DNA from: Roseibium sp. MMSF_3544
GTDB taxonomy: Bacteria; Pseudomonadota; Alphaproteobacteria; Rhizobiales; Stappiaceae
DNA: 64,000 bases
Direction of reading: 5' to 3'
Assembly (NCBI RefSeq): GCF_030732845.1
Contig: NZ_JASHKA010000002.1
Location: 248,001 to 312,000 of the forward strand
In this document: positions 37,187 to 46,610 of the stretch, in pieces
Numbering within the stretch: position 1 is the first letter of the stretch
Layout: each line of letters opens with the position of its first letter
The notes under the pieces: model-generated
Seen by the model: the letters and a program-made list of their open reading frames with translations, nothing else
Databases searched by the model: none
Told to the model about the DNA's origin: nothing
Program-made: the position numbers and the translations under genes

Positions 37187-37202
37187 TACGTCAATTGACG
37201 TA
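37187..37202. promoter_or_regulatory. Perfect 16-bp palindrome between urtA and the sensor kinase gene
   Basis: TACGTCAATTGACGTA is an exact dyad located 107 bases before urtA and 158 bases before the divergent permease-kinase gene. A symmetric site in a shared promoter region is a likely operator, possibly for the LuxR-type regulator at 40739. Confidence 0.55.
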
Positions 37203-37359
37203 ATAGGCTGGTTGGCAATCCTGCACCGTGCGCGTCTGTTCGGCATGAATTGTGCTCTTTCACAGGATTCATGAATAACGGGCGGGAAATCGGGGCATTG
37301 GTGACGGCGAGCTGCCCAATTATTAGGCAAGTGCTGCAAATTCGGGCGGCGGTATCTTT

Positions 37360-40300
37360 ATGACCGCCCGCCAGCGCATCCTGCCCATTCGCCGCCAGTA
37401 CAACAAATGGGTCAACAACCAGACGCTGGAGGACTATGCGCTCCGCTTCACGGCCAAGGGCGCGCGCCGGTTTTCGTCGCGCGCGATTTCGCAGACGGCC
37501 ATCGGTGCGATTTCCTTTCTGGCACTGGAAGCGATCGGCGGTGCAATCACCCTGTCGCACGGGACTGCGAATGCGTTTGTCGCCATTTTGGTCGGCAGCC
37601 TCGTCCTGCTGATTGTCGGCCTGCCGATCAGCCGTTATGCGATGCGTTATGGAGTCGACATCGACCTGCTGACACGCGGTGCAGGCTTCGGTTACATCGG
37701 TTCGACAGTCACGTCGCTTATCTACGCCAGTTTCACGTTTATCCTGTTTGCAATCGAAGCCTCGATCATGTCGAGCGCGCTGGAGTTTGCGTTCGGCGTG
37801 CCGCTTTGGATCGGCTATATCATCAGTGCCGTCGCCGTCATCCCGCTGGTCACGCACGGGATCACCTGGATCAGCCGATTTCAGCTCGCGACGCAGCCGT
37901 TCTGGATCATCCTGAACATCCTGCCCTTTGTGTTCATCGCGTTCACCGATTGGCAAGCGGTCGGTGAGTGGCTGACCTTCTCCGGAATTGATCCGGCCAC
38001 ACAGGCACCGCGCACCGAGGCCGGTGGCTGGAGCAGTGTCAATCTCATCAGTTTCGGTGCCGCGACGGCCGTGATCCTCGCGCTGATGGCGCAAATTGGC
38101 GAGCAGGTCGACTTTCTGCGCTTTTTGCCAGCAGAGGATTTCGGCCGCCGCAGGCATCGGCTGGCCCTTTTTCTTGCCGGTCCTGGCTGGGTAATCCTCG
38201 GTGCACCGAAGATGATTGCAGGCTCCTTCCTGGCCGTTCTGGTGCTGTCGCACGGCGTGCCGGTTGAGCATGCAGACGAACCTTCGCGCATGTATGCGGT
38301 TGCCTTCGGCTACATGATCCCCAACGAGACCGTGGTCCTGCTCCTGATGGCTGCTTTCGTTGTGGTGGCTCAGCTGAAAATCAACGTGATGAACGCCTAT
38401 GCCGGGTCGCTCGCCTGGTCGAACTTCTTTTCCCGCCTGACCCATTCGCATCCCGGGCGCGTGGTCTGGCTGGTGTTCAATGTCGGCATTGCGCTTCTGT
38501 TGATGGAACTCGGCATTTACACGCTGCTGGAGGAAACGCTCGGCGTCTTTTCCATTATCGCCATGGCGTGGCTGTCGGCGATCTCCGCCGATCTCTTCAT
38601 CAACAAGCCGCTCGGACTGTCTCCGCCAGGCATCGAGTTCAAGCGCGCTCATCTTTACGACATCAATCCGGTCGGCACGGGTGCAATGCTGCTGGCAACC
38701 GGATTTGCCCTTGCCGCGCAATTCGGACAGTTCGGCGAAACCGCCGCTGCGCTCGCGACCTTTCTTGCAATGGCGATTTCATTTGTCGCCGCACCGGTCA
38801 TAGCCTTTGCGACCGGGGGAAAATTCTATCTGGCGCGCAAGCCGCGCGCGCACTGGCAGGAACGCGATCATATTTCCTGTTCCATCTGCGAGAACCCATT
38901 CGAGCCGGAGGACATGGCTTATTGCCCGGCCTACCAGGCACCGATCTGTTCCTTGTGCTGTTCGCTGGATGCCCGCTGTCACGATTCCTGCAAGCCCAAA
39001 GCCCGGTTAGCCTATCAGGTTGGCACCGTTGCCTCGCTTGTTCTGCCCGAAAAGGTCCTTGTGACTTTGCGTTCAAGGCTTGGCCGCTACGCGCTGGTCT
39101 CGGCCTTTTCGATTGCCGGGATTGGTCTCGTCCTCTGGATCATTTACGCCCAGGCGGCAAGCAGGCTCGGTGATCCGACAGGCATCATCGCCCAGACTAC
39201 CACTCTGATCTTTTTCGTTTTTGCAATCGTGGCCGGTATCTCCTCATGGTTTCTCGTGCTCGCCCATGACACAAGGCAGGTCGCCGAGGAAGAATCCGCC
39301 CGCCAGAACGCGCTTCTTCAAAAGGAAATCGACGCCCACAGCGTCACCGACGCCGCATTGCAGAAGGCGAAGGAAGATGCGGAAGCGGCAAACCTTGCCA
39401 AGAGTCGGTATGTCGTCGGCCTCAGTCACGAGCTTCGCACACCGCTCAATGCGGTCCTGGGGTATGCGCAGGTTCTGGAACGCGACGAAACGCTGCCTGC
39501 GGAACGAAAACCCGCCGTCAGTACGATCCGCCGGAGCGCGGAACACCTTTCAGGCCTGATTGACGGTTTGCTCGACATCTCCCGGATCGAGGCCGGTCGC
39601 CTGCAGGTCTATTCCAATGAGATCAACATCCACGAATTTCTCGACCAGATTGTCGACATGTTCCGGATGCAGGCCGCTGCGAAGGGCCTCGGGTTCGGTT
39701 TTGAAAAGGCCTCCAACCTGCCGGTCTTTGTGCGGACCGACGAAAAACGCCTTCGGCAGATTCTCGTGAACCTTCTGTCCAATGCGATCAAGTTCACCGA
39801 CAGCGGACACGTCTTGTTGCGTGTTGGTTACCGGTCGCAGGTTGCCAGTTTCGTCATTTCAGACACGGGGCCAGGCATTGCATTGGAAGACCAGTCCAAG
39901 GTCTTCGAACCGTTCGGGCGCAGCGCGGCGGCCAGCAGTCGAAGGGCGCCCGGTCTTGGTCTTGGGTTGACGATTACCAAACTGCTGACCGAAACCATGG
40001 GCGGCGCGATCGCGCTGTCGAGCGAGGCCGGGAAGGGGGCTTCTTTCGAAGTGCGCCTTATGCTGGCTGCAGTCGACAGGCCCGTGGACGTCGTACGCCT
40101 TGAGCACCAGGTGCGGGGGTACCTCGGGGCCCGCAAGACAATTGTGGTCGTTGACGACAACCCGGATCACCGCGCGCTTGTCAAAGATGTTCTGGCACCG
40201 ATCGGCTTTACGGTTCTTGAGGCGGAAAGTGGCGCTGCCTGTCTTGACGAGATCCGTGAGCTGAAGCCCGACCTTTATCTCATTGATATCCTGATGCCTG

Positions 40301-40749
40301 GAATGAACGGTTGGGAACTCGCCAAAGCGCTTCGCGAAGGAGACGAAACCGCGCCCATCATCATGCTGTCGGCGAATATCGGCGACCAGTCCCTGCATCC
40401 GGAAGGGCCGGCGCTCAACGACGCGTCGCTGGCAAAACCATTGGAAATCGGCCAGCTGCTCGATCTTCTTCAAAAGCACCTTGGGGTGACCTGGGCAGAA
40501 ACAAGACAGCCGGAAAATACAGACGAGTCCTCGACGGCCAGAATCAGGTCGCCCGGTGCTAGGCATGTCGCCGATCTGATCTCGCTTGCAGAAATCGGAT
40601 ATGTGGAAGGCATTGAAGCAAAGCTTGCTGAACTTGCTGGCACCCCTGAGAACCGTCCGCTGGTGGAGGCGCTGAACGATCATCTCGACCGGTTTGACTT
40701 CGATGCCTACAGGGATGTCTTGAGCGAATTGGAAACCCATGACGGATGA
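37360..40749 (+). CDS. NCS1-permease-fused hybrid sensor histidine kinase/response regulator
   Basis: Inner-membrane protein of 1129 aa. Residues 1 to about 490 resemble the NCS1 cytosine/purine/allantoin permease family (KWVNNQTLEDYALRFT, FLALEAIGGAITLSHG, LTRGAGFGYIGS). A compact cluster of eight cysteines follows at 507-544 (CSIC, YC, PICSLCC, RCHDSC), then two more membrane helices near 570-635. The kinase core has GLSHELRTPLNAVLGYAQ (His690), NAIKFTDSG, DTGPGIAL and GLGLGLTITK, then a receiver with YLIDILMPGMNG (Asp976) and a helical tail. The next gene overlaps by 11 bases and is the cognate regulator. Position beside urt suggests control of urea or purine-derived nitrogen uptake. Confidence 0.9.
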   Translation: MTARQRILPIRRQYNKWVNNQTLEDYALRFTAKGARRFSSRAISQTAIGAISFLALEAIGGAITLSHGTANAFVAILVGSLVLLIVGLPISRYAMRYGVDIDLLTRGAGFGYIGSTVTSLIYASFTFILFAIEASIMSSALEFAFGVPLWIGYIISAVAVIPLVTHGITWISRFQLATQPFWIILNILPFVFIAFTDWQAVGEWLTFSGIDPATQAPRTEAGGWSSVNLISFGAATAVILALMAQIGEQVDFLRFLPAEDFGRRRHRLALFLAGPGWVILGAPKMIAGSFLAVLVLSHGVPVEHADEPSRMYAVAFGYMIPNETVVLLLMAAFVVVAQLKINVMNAYAGSLAWSNFFSRLTHSHPGRVVWLVFNVGIALLLMELGIYTLLEETLGVFSIIAMAWLSAISADLFINKPLGLSPPGIEFKRAHLYDINPVGTGAMLLATGFALAAQFGQFGETAAALATFLAMAISFVAAPVIAFATGGKFYLARKPRAHWQERDHISCSICENPFEPEDMAYCPAYQAPICSLCCSLDARCHDSCKPKARLAYQVGTVASLVLPEKVLVTLRSRLGRYALVSAFSIAGIGLVLWIIYAQAASRLGDPTGIIAQTTTLIFFVFAIVAGISSWFLVLAHDTRQVAEEESARQNALLQKEIDAHSVTDAALQKAKEDAEAANLAKSRYVVGLSHELRTPLNAVLGYAQVLERDETLPAERKPAVSTIRRSAEHLSGLIDGLLDISRIEAGRLQVYSNEINIHEFLDQIVDMFRMQAAAKGLGFGFEKASNLPVFVRTDEKRLRQILVNLLSNAIKFTDSGHVLLRVGYRSQVASFVISDTGPGIALEDQSKVFEPFGRSAAASSRRAPGLGLGLTITKLLTETMGGAIALSSEAGKGASFEVRLMLAAVDRPVDVVRLEHQVRGYLGARKTIVVVDDNPDHRALVKDVLAPIGFTVLEAESGAACLDEIRELKPDLYLIDILMPGMNGWELAKALREGDETAPIIMLSANIGDQSLHPEGPALNDASLAKPLEIGQLLDLLQKHLGVTWAETRQPENTDESSTARIRSPGARHVADLISLAEIGYVEGIEAKLAELAGTPENRPLVEALNDHLDRFDFDAYRDVLSELETHDG

Positions 40750-41653
40750 TCGCCGCGATACGGTTCTGGTGGTGGACGACAGTCCGGAAACGCTCGGGTT
40801 TGTCACCGAGGCGCTGAAGAGAACCGGTGTTGCGGTTCTGGTGGCAACCAGCGGTGAAGCGGCGCTCAAGATCTGTGACAAGGTGACACCGGACACGATC
40901 CTGATGGACGCGGTCATGCCGGGTCTCGACGGGTTCGAGACCTGCAAACAGCTCAAGGACAATCCGTCATTGCAGCACGTCCCGGTGATCTTCATGACCG
41001 GTCTGTCGGAGACCGAGCATATCGTCAAGGCACTGGAATCCGGTGGTGTCGACTTCCTGACGAAGCCGATTGACGTTGACGAGTTGAAAGCCCGGATCAA
41101 GGTCCACCTCAAGAACGCCCGGTCCGTGCAAAGTGCGCATGTGGCACTTGATGCCGCTGGCCGTCATCTGGTTGCCGTGACCTCGAGCGGCAGCATTCTG
41201 TGGTCCACACCGCAGATCCATACGCTTCTTGAGCGAACCGGGAATTCTGAGGCGAGCCTGGTTCAGCTGGGCAAGGCTCTGGGAGAGTGGCTTGACGCGG
41301 CCGCACAGTCGGACGTGCACCACAAGAGCTTCATGCTCGGCATGGCCGAGGACCTTGCCGTGCAACTCCACCCTCTGGGACGTGTTGGGCCGGATGAAAA
41401 CCTCTTCCGCGTGACCGCAGAAGATGAAGCCGGTCAGATCAAGGCGCTTCAGGACCGGTTCGAACTGACTTTGCGCGAAGCTGAGGTCCTCATATGGATC
41501 GCCAAGGGCAAGTCCAACAAGGACATCGGCGAGATACTCGGCCTGTCGCCTCGCACGGTCAACAAGCATCTGGAACAGATTTTCGTAAAACTCGGCGTCG
41601 AAAACCGCGCGTCGGCGGCCGTGCGCGCGGCAGAGATCATTTACGCGTTTTGA
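40739..41653 (+). CDS. LuxR-type response regulator paired with the permease-kinase
   Basis: Response regulator of 304 aa. The receiver has VVDDSPET, phospho-acceptor TILMDAVMPGLDG (Asp57) and lysine FLTKPIDVDE. A middle segment of about 100 residues (HVALDAAGRHLVAVTSSGSI) looks PAS-like. The C-terminus is a LuxR helix-turn-helix (LTLREAEVLIWIAKGKSNKD then LGLSPRTVNKHLEQIFVKL). Its ATG lies within the last codons of the kinase, so the two are translationally coupled. The palindrome at 37187 is a plausible target. Confidence 0.9.
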   Translation: MTDDRRDTVLVVDDSPETLGFVTEALKRTGVAVLVATSGEAALKICDKVTPDTILMDAVMPGLDGFETCKQLKDNPSLQHVPVIFMTGLSETEHIVKALESGGVDFLTKPIDVDELKARIKVHLKNARSVQSAHVALDAAGRHLVAVTSSGSILWSTPQIHTLLERTGNSEASLVQLGKALGEWLDAAAQSDVHHKSFMLGMAEDLAVQLHPLGRVGPDENLFRVTAEDEAGQIKALQDRFELTLREAEVLIWIAKGKSNKDIGEILGLSPRTVNKHLEQIFVKLGVENRASAAVRAAEIIYAF

Positions 41654-41681
41654 GCGGCCGGTGACATCTGTGACGGCTGCC

Positions 41682-41705
41682 GCGCTTTTCACGTGCGTGA
41701 AGCGC
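41682..41705 (+). terminator. Weak stem-loop after the LuxR-type regulator
   Basis: GCGCTTTTCAC and GTGAAGCGC pair with two bulged T residues and a short loop, 28 bases past the stop. No T-run follows. Confidence 0.3.
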
Positions 41706-41737
41706 TCTACATCACAGCAGACATGACCACTTTTTAA

Positions 41738-41753
41738 TGCAACTCATTCGCAA
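41738..41753 (+). promoter_or_regulatory. Fur/Mur-type box 1 upstream of sitA
   Basis: TGCAACTCATTCGCAA is an imperfect dyad of the TGCAA-N6-TTGCA kind recognised by alphaproteobacterial Fur/Mur. It lies 74 bases before the sitA start. Confidence 0.6.
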
Positions 41754-41765
41754 CAAGCTTGACAG

Positions 41766-41782
41766 TTGCAAATGATTTGCAA
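41766..41782 (+). promoter_or_regulatory. Fur/Mur-type box 2 upstream of sitA
   Basis: TTGCAAATGATTTGCAA is a perfect 17-bp dyad centred on one G, 44 bases before the sitA start. With box 1 it gives a tandem operator, consistent with repression by manganese-loaded Mur. Confidence 0.75.
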
Positions 41783-41826
41783 TATCAATTGCAGAAATGC
41801 GGACGAACCCCATTCAGGAGTCTGGA

Positions 41827-42729
41827 ATGCTGAAGAAACTCGTTCTGGCTGCGTCCATGACGGCAATGACGGCGACCCTGTCCCCGGCTGCGTTTGCCGC
41901 GGACAAGATGAAAGTCGTGACCACCTTCACCGTGATCGCCGATATTGCAAAAAACGTTGCCGGGGACACGGCCGAGGTCGTGTCGATTACCAAGCCCGGT
42001 GCCGAAATCCATGGCTATCAGCCGACACCGCAGGACATCGTGCGGGCGTCAGATGCCGACCTGATTCTGTGGAACGGCATGAACCTGGAGCTGTGGTTCG
42101 AACAATTCCTGTCCAATCTGGGGGATGTCCCCTCGGCGACCTTGACGGACGGCATCGACCCGATCGCGATCAGATCCGGGTCCTATGAGGGTAAACCCAA
42201 TCCCCATGCCTGGATGGGGCTGGACAATGCGCTGGTCTATATCGACAACATCGTCAAGGCCTTTTCGGAACAGGACCCGGACAACGCGGCGACCTACGAG
42301 AAGAACGCAGCTGCCTACAAGAACCAGCTTCGCGCGACCATCGAACCGCTCCGGCAGGCAGTCGCCGACATTCCGGAAGAGCAGCGCTGGCTGGTCACCT
42401 GTGAGGGCGCCTTCAGCTATCTGGCCCGCGACTTCGGCATGAAGGAGCTTTACCTCTGGCCAATGAATGCCGATCAGGTCGGGACCCCACAACAGGTTCG
42501 GGCTGTCATCGACGGCGTGAGGGAAAACGAAATCCCTGTGGTCTTCTGCGAGAGCACGGTCAACACAGCGCCGGCCAAGCAGGTCGCCCGTGAAACAGGG
42601 GCTGAATATGGCGGCGAACTTTATGTGGATTCCTTGAGCGAAGCCGGCGGCAAGGTGCCGACTTACCTCGATCTTCTGAAAGTCACCGCGGGAACGGTCG
42701 CGGACGGACTGAAGTCAGCCAGCAACTGA
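41827..42729 (+). CDS. sitA: Manganese/iron ABC transporter substrate-binding protein SitA
   Basis: Periplasmic metal-binding protein of 300 aa, cluster A-1 family. Signal peptide MLKKLVLAASMTAMTATLSP, cut near AFAAD. Likely metal ligands are the histidines in AEIHGYQPTP and NPHAWMG, the glutamate in TCEGAFSYLARDF and the aspartate in YVDSLSEAGGK. There is no histidine-rich loop, which argues against zinc-specific ZnuA. I start at ATG 41827, five bases after AGGAG. Mur-type boxes upstream and sitBCD downstream support Mn/Fe uptake. Confidence 0.92.
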   Translation: MLKKLVLAASMTAMTATLSPAAFAADKMKVVTTFTVIADIAKNVAGDTAEVVSITKPGAEIHGYQPTPQDIVRASDADLILWNGMNLELWFEQFLSNLGDVPSATLTDGIDPIAIRSGSYEGKPNPHAWMGLDNALVYIDNIVKAFSEQDPDNAATYEKNAAAYKNQLRATIEPLRQAVADIPEEQRWLVTCEGAFSYLARDFGMKELYLWPMNADQVGTPQQVRAVIDGVRENEIPVVFCESTVNTAPAKQVARETGAEYGGELYVDSLSEAGGKVPTYLDLLKVTAGTVADGLKSASN

Positions 42730-42846
42730 CATCTGTCCCCGTGATGACCGGCCTCGCGGATCTGCGCCGCGGGGTCGCAATTGTGAAGCGGTGAAATGTG
42801 CTTTTTAATAGGGTGATCTGTGCTTCAAATCGTCAAGGACCCGGAG

Positions 42847-43728
42847 ATGGATGCGCCCGCGATCGTGACCGCGGAAACAGGCGGACTATCCGCTGAGGAC
42901 GTGACCGTCACCTATCGCAACGGTCATACGGCGCTTTGGAATGCGAGCTTTGCCATTCCCCGCGGCACAGTGACGGCGCTGGTTGGGGTCAACGGGGCGG
43001 GAAAATCGACCCTGTTCAAGGCAATCATGGGGTTCGTCCCGGCTGCCAGAGGCACCATCCGCATTCTGGACCTTCCTGTTCGCGACGCCCTGCGCAAGAA
43101 CCTCGTCGCCTATGTGCCGCAGTCCGAGGAAGTCGACTGGTCCTTCCCGGTTCTGGTTGAAGATGTCGTCATGATGGGCAGGTATGGCCACATGGGTTTT
43201 TTAAGGCGCCCGAAACAGGCTGATCACGACGCGGTCAATCAGGCACTCCGCCGGGTCAATATGCAGGACTACCGTCACCGCCAGATCGGAGAACTCTCCG
43301 GCGGTCAGCGAAAGCGCGTCTTTCTGGCCCGCGCGCTGGCGCAAGACGGGCAGGTTATCCTTCTTGACGAACCCTTCACCGGTGTGGACGTCAAGACGGA
43401 GGAGCAGATCGTTGCGCTGTTAAAGGAGTTGCGTGACGAGGGCAGGGTGATGCTGGTCTCCACCCACAACCTGGGTTCGGTTCCCGAATTCTGCGACCGG
43501 ACGGTGCTTGTTAAAGGGACTGTCCTTGCCTATGGGGCGACGCAGACGACCTTTACCCGCGAGAACCTGGAGCAGGCCTTTGGCGGTGTGCTGCGCCATT
43601 TCACCATTTCCGACGAGACGCTGCACACTGATGGCGACCAGCGCAAGGTGACGATCCTCACCGACGATGAACGCCCGTTCGTTCAATATGGCGACGAGGT
43701 TCAGACCACCGAGCGCGGTCAGCAATGA
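42847..43728 (+). CDS. sitB: Manganese/iron ABC transporter ATP-binding protein SitB
   Basis: ATPase of 293 aa: Walker [15 protein letters not shown]-loop [10 protein letters not shown], signature [16 protein letters not shown], Walker [13 protein letters not shown] and switch [21 protein letters not shown] is typical of SitB/YfeB. ATG 42847 (MDAPAIV) has AAGGA seven bases before; a GTG at 42820 is also in frame and would add nine residues. Its stop overlaps the sitC start (ATGA). Confidence 0.92.
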   Translation: MDAPAIVTAETGGLSAEDVTVTYRNGHTALWNASFAIPRGTVTALVGVNGAGKSTLFKAIMGFVPAARGTIRILDLPVRDALRKNLVAYVPQSEEVDWSFPVLVEDVVMMGRYGHMGFLRRPKQADHDAVNQALRRVNMQDYRHRQIGELSGGQRKRVFLARALAQDGQVILLDEPFTGVDVKTEEQIVALLKELRDEGRVMLVSTHNLGSVPEFCDRTVLVKGTVLAYGATQTTFTRENLEQAFGGVLRHFTISDETLHTDGDQRKVTILTDDERPFVQYGDEVQTTERGQQ

Positions 43729-44642
43729 GCGTCCTACTGGAGCCCTTTGCCTACAACTACATGGTGACTGCCATGTGGGTATCGGCACTGGTCGGCGGGG
43801 TCTGCGCGTTCCTCTCAGCCTACCTGATGCTGAAGGGTTGGTCGCTGATTGGCGACGCCCTGTCCCACTCCGTCGTTCCGGGTGTTGCGGGCGCCTATAT
43901 CCTGGGCCTGCCGTTCGCGCTCGGGGCTTTCATTGCCGGCGGCCTTGCCGCAGGCACAATGCTGTTTCTGTCTGAACGCTCGGGTCTCAAGGCCGATGTG
44001 ATCATCGGCCTGATTTTCACGTCCTTTTTCGGGCTCGGGCTGTTCATTATTTCGGTCAGCCCGGCGTCCGTTTCCATCCAGACCATCACCATGGGCAATA
44101 TATTGGCGATCACGCCGGAAGACACGCTTCAACTTGCCATCATCGGTTTCGTTTCCCTGGCGGTTCTGCTGGCGAAATGGAAGGACCTTATGGTGACCTT
44201 CTTCGACGAGAACCATGCGCGCTCCATTGGTCTCAATCCCGGTCTGCTGAAAGCGATTTTCTTCGTTTTGCTCTCCGCCTCCGTCGTTGCGGCGATGCAG
44301 ACGGTAGGCGCGTTTCTGGTGATCGCAATGGTGGTCACGCCCGGCGCAACCGCCTATCTTTTGTGCGACCGCTTTCCACGGCTTATCGCGCTTTCCGTGG
44401 CGATTGGCGCACTGACAAGCTTCACCGGCGCCTATATCAGCTACTTTCTGGATGGTGCGACTGGCGGTATCATCGTCACCTTGCAGACGCTGATCTTTCT
44501 GTTTGTCTTTCTGCTTGCCCCCAAACACGGCCTTCTGGCGGCCCGCCGCAAGGCAGCCGCAGCGCTGCGAAACAGACCCCTAGATGCGACTGCGCCGACT
44601 GATCTGACTGCCGTCCGTGCGGACAAGGGGGAGACGGTCTGA
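43725..44642 (+). CDS. sitC: Manganese/iron ABC transporter permease SitC
   Basis: ABC-3 family permease of 305 aa with about eight membrane helices. Motifs include [25 protein letters not shown] and the coupling region [47 protein letters not shown] segment at about 160-210. A hydrophilic tail of about 30 residues follows the last helix. Start and stop overlap sitB and sitD by four and one bases, so the operon is translationally coupled. Confidence 0.92.
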   Translation: MSVLLEPFAYNYMVTAMWVSALVGGVCAFLSAYLMLKGWSLIGDALSHSVVPGVAGAYILGLPFALGAFIAGGLAAGTMLFLSERSGLKADVIIGLIFTSFFGLGLFIISVSPASVSIQTITMGNILAITPEDTLQLAIIGFVSLAVLLAKWKDLMVTFFDENHARSIGLNPGLLKAIFFVLLSASVVAAMQTVGAFLVIAMVVTPGATAYLLCDRFPRLIALSVAIGALTSFTGAYISYFLDGATGGIIVTLQTLIFLFVFLLAPKHGLLAARRKAAAALRNRPLDATAPTDLTAVRADKGETV

Positions 44643-45493
44643 TGGAACTCGACACGCTCCTTCTCCCCTTCAAATTTCCGTTCATGCAGAACGCCTTCCT
44701 GATCTGCATCATCGTCTCCGTTCCGACTGCACTCTTGTCCTGCTTCCTGGTCATGAAGGGCTGGGCACTGATGGGCGACGCGGTCAGCCACGCCATCCTT
44801 CCAGGCGTTGTGCTCGCCTACATCTTTGGTATTCCGCTCCTGATCGGTGCCTTTGCCGCCGGGATGCTGTGCGCGCTTGCGACCGGTTATCTTGCGGGCA
44901 ACAGCCGGGTGAAACAGGACACGGTAATGGGGGTGGTCTTTTCAGGCATGTTTGGCCTCGGCATCGTTCTTTATGTTGCCGTTGAGACCAACGCTCATCT
45001 CGACCATATCCTTTTCGGAAACATGCTCGGTGTCGGAGCCAGCGATCTTCTGACCGCCGGGATCATCGCCGCTGTTGTGGGGTGCGCGCTGGTTCTGAAA
45101 TGGAAGGACTTGGTCCTGCACAGTTTTGACGCGGCCCAGGCACAGGCGTCAGGGTTGCCTGTCAACTTACTGCATTATGGTCTTTTGGCGGCCTTGTCGC
45201 TAACCATCGTTGCGACCTTGTCAGCCGTCGGTCTGATCCTCGCAATTGGCCTCCTGATTGCCCCCGGAGCCATCGCCTTTTTGCTAGTGCGCACGTTCGG
45301 CACCATGCTTTGGGTTTCCGTCCTCGTCTGCATGGCCTCAATGCTCGCGGGAACCTATGCCAGCTTCTTTCTGGACAGCGCGCCGGCGCCGACCATTATT
45401 CTCATTATGACTGCGGTTTTCATCATCGCCTTTATTCGGCGGCTTGTCCTGACCCGGCGGGCTTCGTTGCAGCGGATTGCGCCAGTCCAATAG
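44642..45493 (+). CDS. sitD: Manganese/iron ABC transporter permease SitD
   Basis: Second ABC-3 permease of 283 aa, partner of SitC. Equivalent motifs are FLVMKGWALMGDAVSHAILPGVV, VETNAHLDHILFGNMLGV and SFDAAQAQASGLPVN, followed by GLILAIGLLIAPGAIAFLL. SitC and SitD form the membrane channel of the importer. The ATG overlaps the sitC stop (TGATG). It ends the operon. Confidence 0.92.
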   Translation: MELDTLLLPFKFPFMQNAFLICIIVSVPTALLSCFLVMKGWALMGDAVSHAILPGVVLAYIFGIPLLIGAFAAGMLCALATGYLAGNSRVKQDTVMGVVFSGMFGLGIVLYVAVETNAHLDHILFGNMLGVGASDLLTAGIIAAVVGCALVLKWKDLVLHSFDAAQAQASGLPVNLLHYGLLAALSLTIVATLSAVGLILAIGLLIAPGAIAFLLVRTFGTMLWVSVLVCMASMLAGTYASFFLDSAPAPTIILIMTAVFIIAFIRRLVLTRRASLQRIAPVQ

Positions 45494-45845
45494 TCGAAAT
45501 TCATCGCTGATTGACGTTACGACACATGCCCTTGTGGGCGTGAACGCATGATGTGCAAATGACATTTTAACCGAGTGCAAAAGAAGTTGGGAAACCCTGC
45601 TTGTATTTCGGTATCAGTGACATAACATAATATCTGGCTAAGAAATTCTCACGCGATTCTATCGTGAAATGGGAGTGGACTAATATAGCCTTAAGAGAAT
45701 CGTAAAGTGTGGGCGGAAATATTCAGAAATATTCTGATTTTCATTTAGAATTTCTGAAATAATGTCTGATATCGACAAGAATAAGTGAGTAATTAGTTGT
45801 ATCAAGTGTGAATAAATCAGGGTTGGTAGGAGCGCGGAGGATAAA
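45494..45845. other. AT-rich intergenic region before the DUF3540 gene
   Basis: 352 bases, clearly more AT-rich than its surroundings from about 45560 on. It holds imperfect dyads (TCACG/CGTGA around 45651-45666; ATTCAGAAAT against AATTTCTGAAAT at 45721-45760) that could be operators or hairpins. No coding signal seen. The composition shift marks the left edge of the accessory block. Confidence 0.55.
45836..45840 (+). promoter_or_regulatory. Ribosome site fixing the TTG start of the DUF3540 gene
   Basis: GGAGG lies five bases before TTG 45846. The first in-frame ATG (45933) has no comparable site, so TTG initiation is preferred. Confidence 0.65.
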
Positions 45846-46550
45846 TTGGAACGACAGAACAAATCCCAGGCTTTTGCAGCCCCACACGATACCGCTGACA
45901 ACCACGTTGCACACGGCTTTACGCCAACGGTCATGGAGACAACTGTTGAGCGATCAACAGGAAAAATAATCGACCAGGACGGGGCCTTTTTCGAAATCCG
46001 CTCAGCCGGCAAAGCCCTCTCGGCGTCGAGAGCGGTATCTTGTCTTGTCAAACCCGAGATTGACGATGTGGTCGCGCTGCTGGAGACCAATGAGGGTGTT
46101 TTTGTAACCGATGTGTTGCTCCGACCCGAAAAGGACAGCTCGACGCTGACGCTGGATCTCTCGCGAACAGACGGATCACCACAAGAAGCCGTGCTTTCTG
46201 CCGGCAGTCTCAAACTGGAAGCGGAAGACCGGCTGGAAGCCTCCGGCAGACAACTCGGATTTAAATTTGAGAATATCCTGATGTCCGGCAGCCGCATTGC
46301 CCTTGTCGGCCAAAGGCTCATGACATCAATGCAGGAGATCGTCAGTCAGGCCGGTAAGTTGCTGGCAACTTACGATGTGTCGTCGACGCGTGCCAAGAAC
46401 CGCATCGACACTGTCAGCGACACGGATCAGCTCAAGGCAGGCGCAATTCAGTCGCAGGCCGAGACGGTGTCGATTACGCAGGCAGGATCATCGATCATCG
46501 TTGCCAAAGAAGATGTGCGCATGGACGGCAAGCGCATAACCATGGGCTGA
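45846..46550 (+). CDS. DUF3540-family protein
   Basis: About 234 aa. After a polar N-terminus, residues 35-110 form a beta-rich barrel-like segment (GKIIDQDGAFFEIRSAGKAL, CLVKPEIDDVVALLETN). A repetitive beta segment (LSAGSLKLEAEDRLEASGRQLGF) resembles the VgrG-tip stalk, and the last part is helical. The match to DUF3540 comes from layout and context: it is followed by DUF2169, pentapeptide and PAAR-like DUF4150 genes, a combination known beside type VI secretion spike genes. Function inferred: spike assembly or cargo loading. TTG start. Confidence 0.7.
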   Translation: MERQNKSQAFAAPHDTADNHVAHGFTPTVMETTVERSTGKIIDQDGAFFEIRSAGKALSASRAVSCLVKPEIDDVVALLETNEGVFVTDVLLRPEKDSSTLTLDLSRTDGSPQEAVLSAGSLKLEAEDRLEASGRQLGFKFENILMSGSRIALVGQRLMTSMQEIVSQAGKLLATYDVSSTRAKNRIDTVSDTDQLKAGAIQSQAETVSITQAGSSIIVAKEDVRMDGKRITMG

Positions 46551-46610
46551 TGCCGCTTCGTTGAAAGTGGATCAGCCTCGTTGTCGTTGCCGCAAACCGA
46601 GGTCTGGTGA

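Noticed and set aside
37171..38721. 516-residue reading frame on the minus strand
   Set aside because: It lies opposite the permease-kinase gene, is rich in Arg/His/Gln as antisense frames of GC-rich genes are, and has no recognisable domain.
39859..41112. 417-residue minus-strand frame across the kinase/regulator junction
   Set aside because: Opposite two genes with clear catalytic motifs and overlapping stops; shadow frame.
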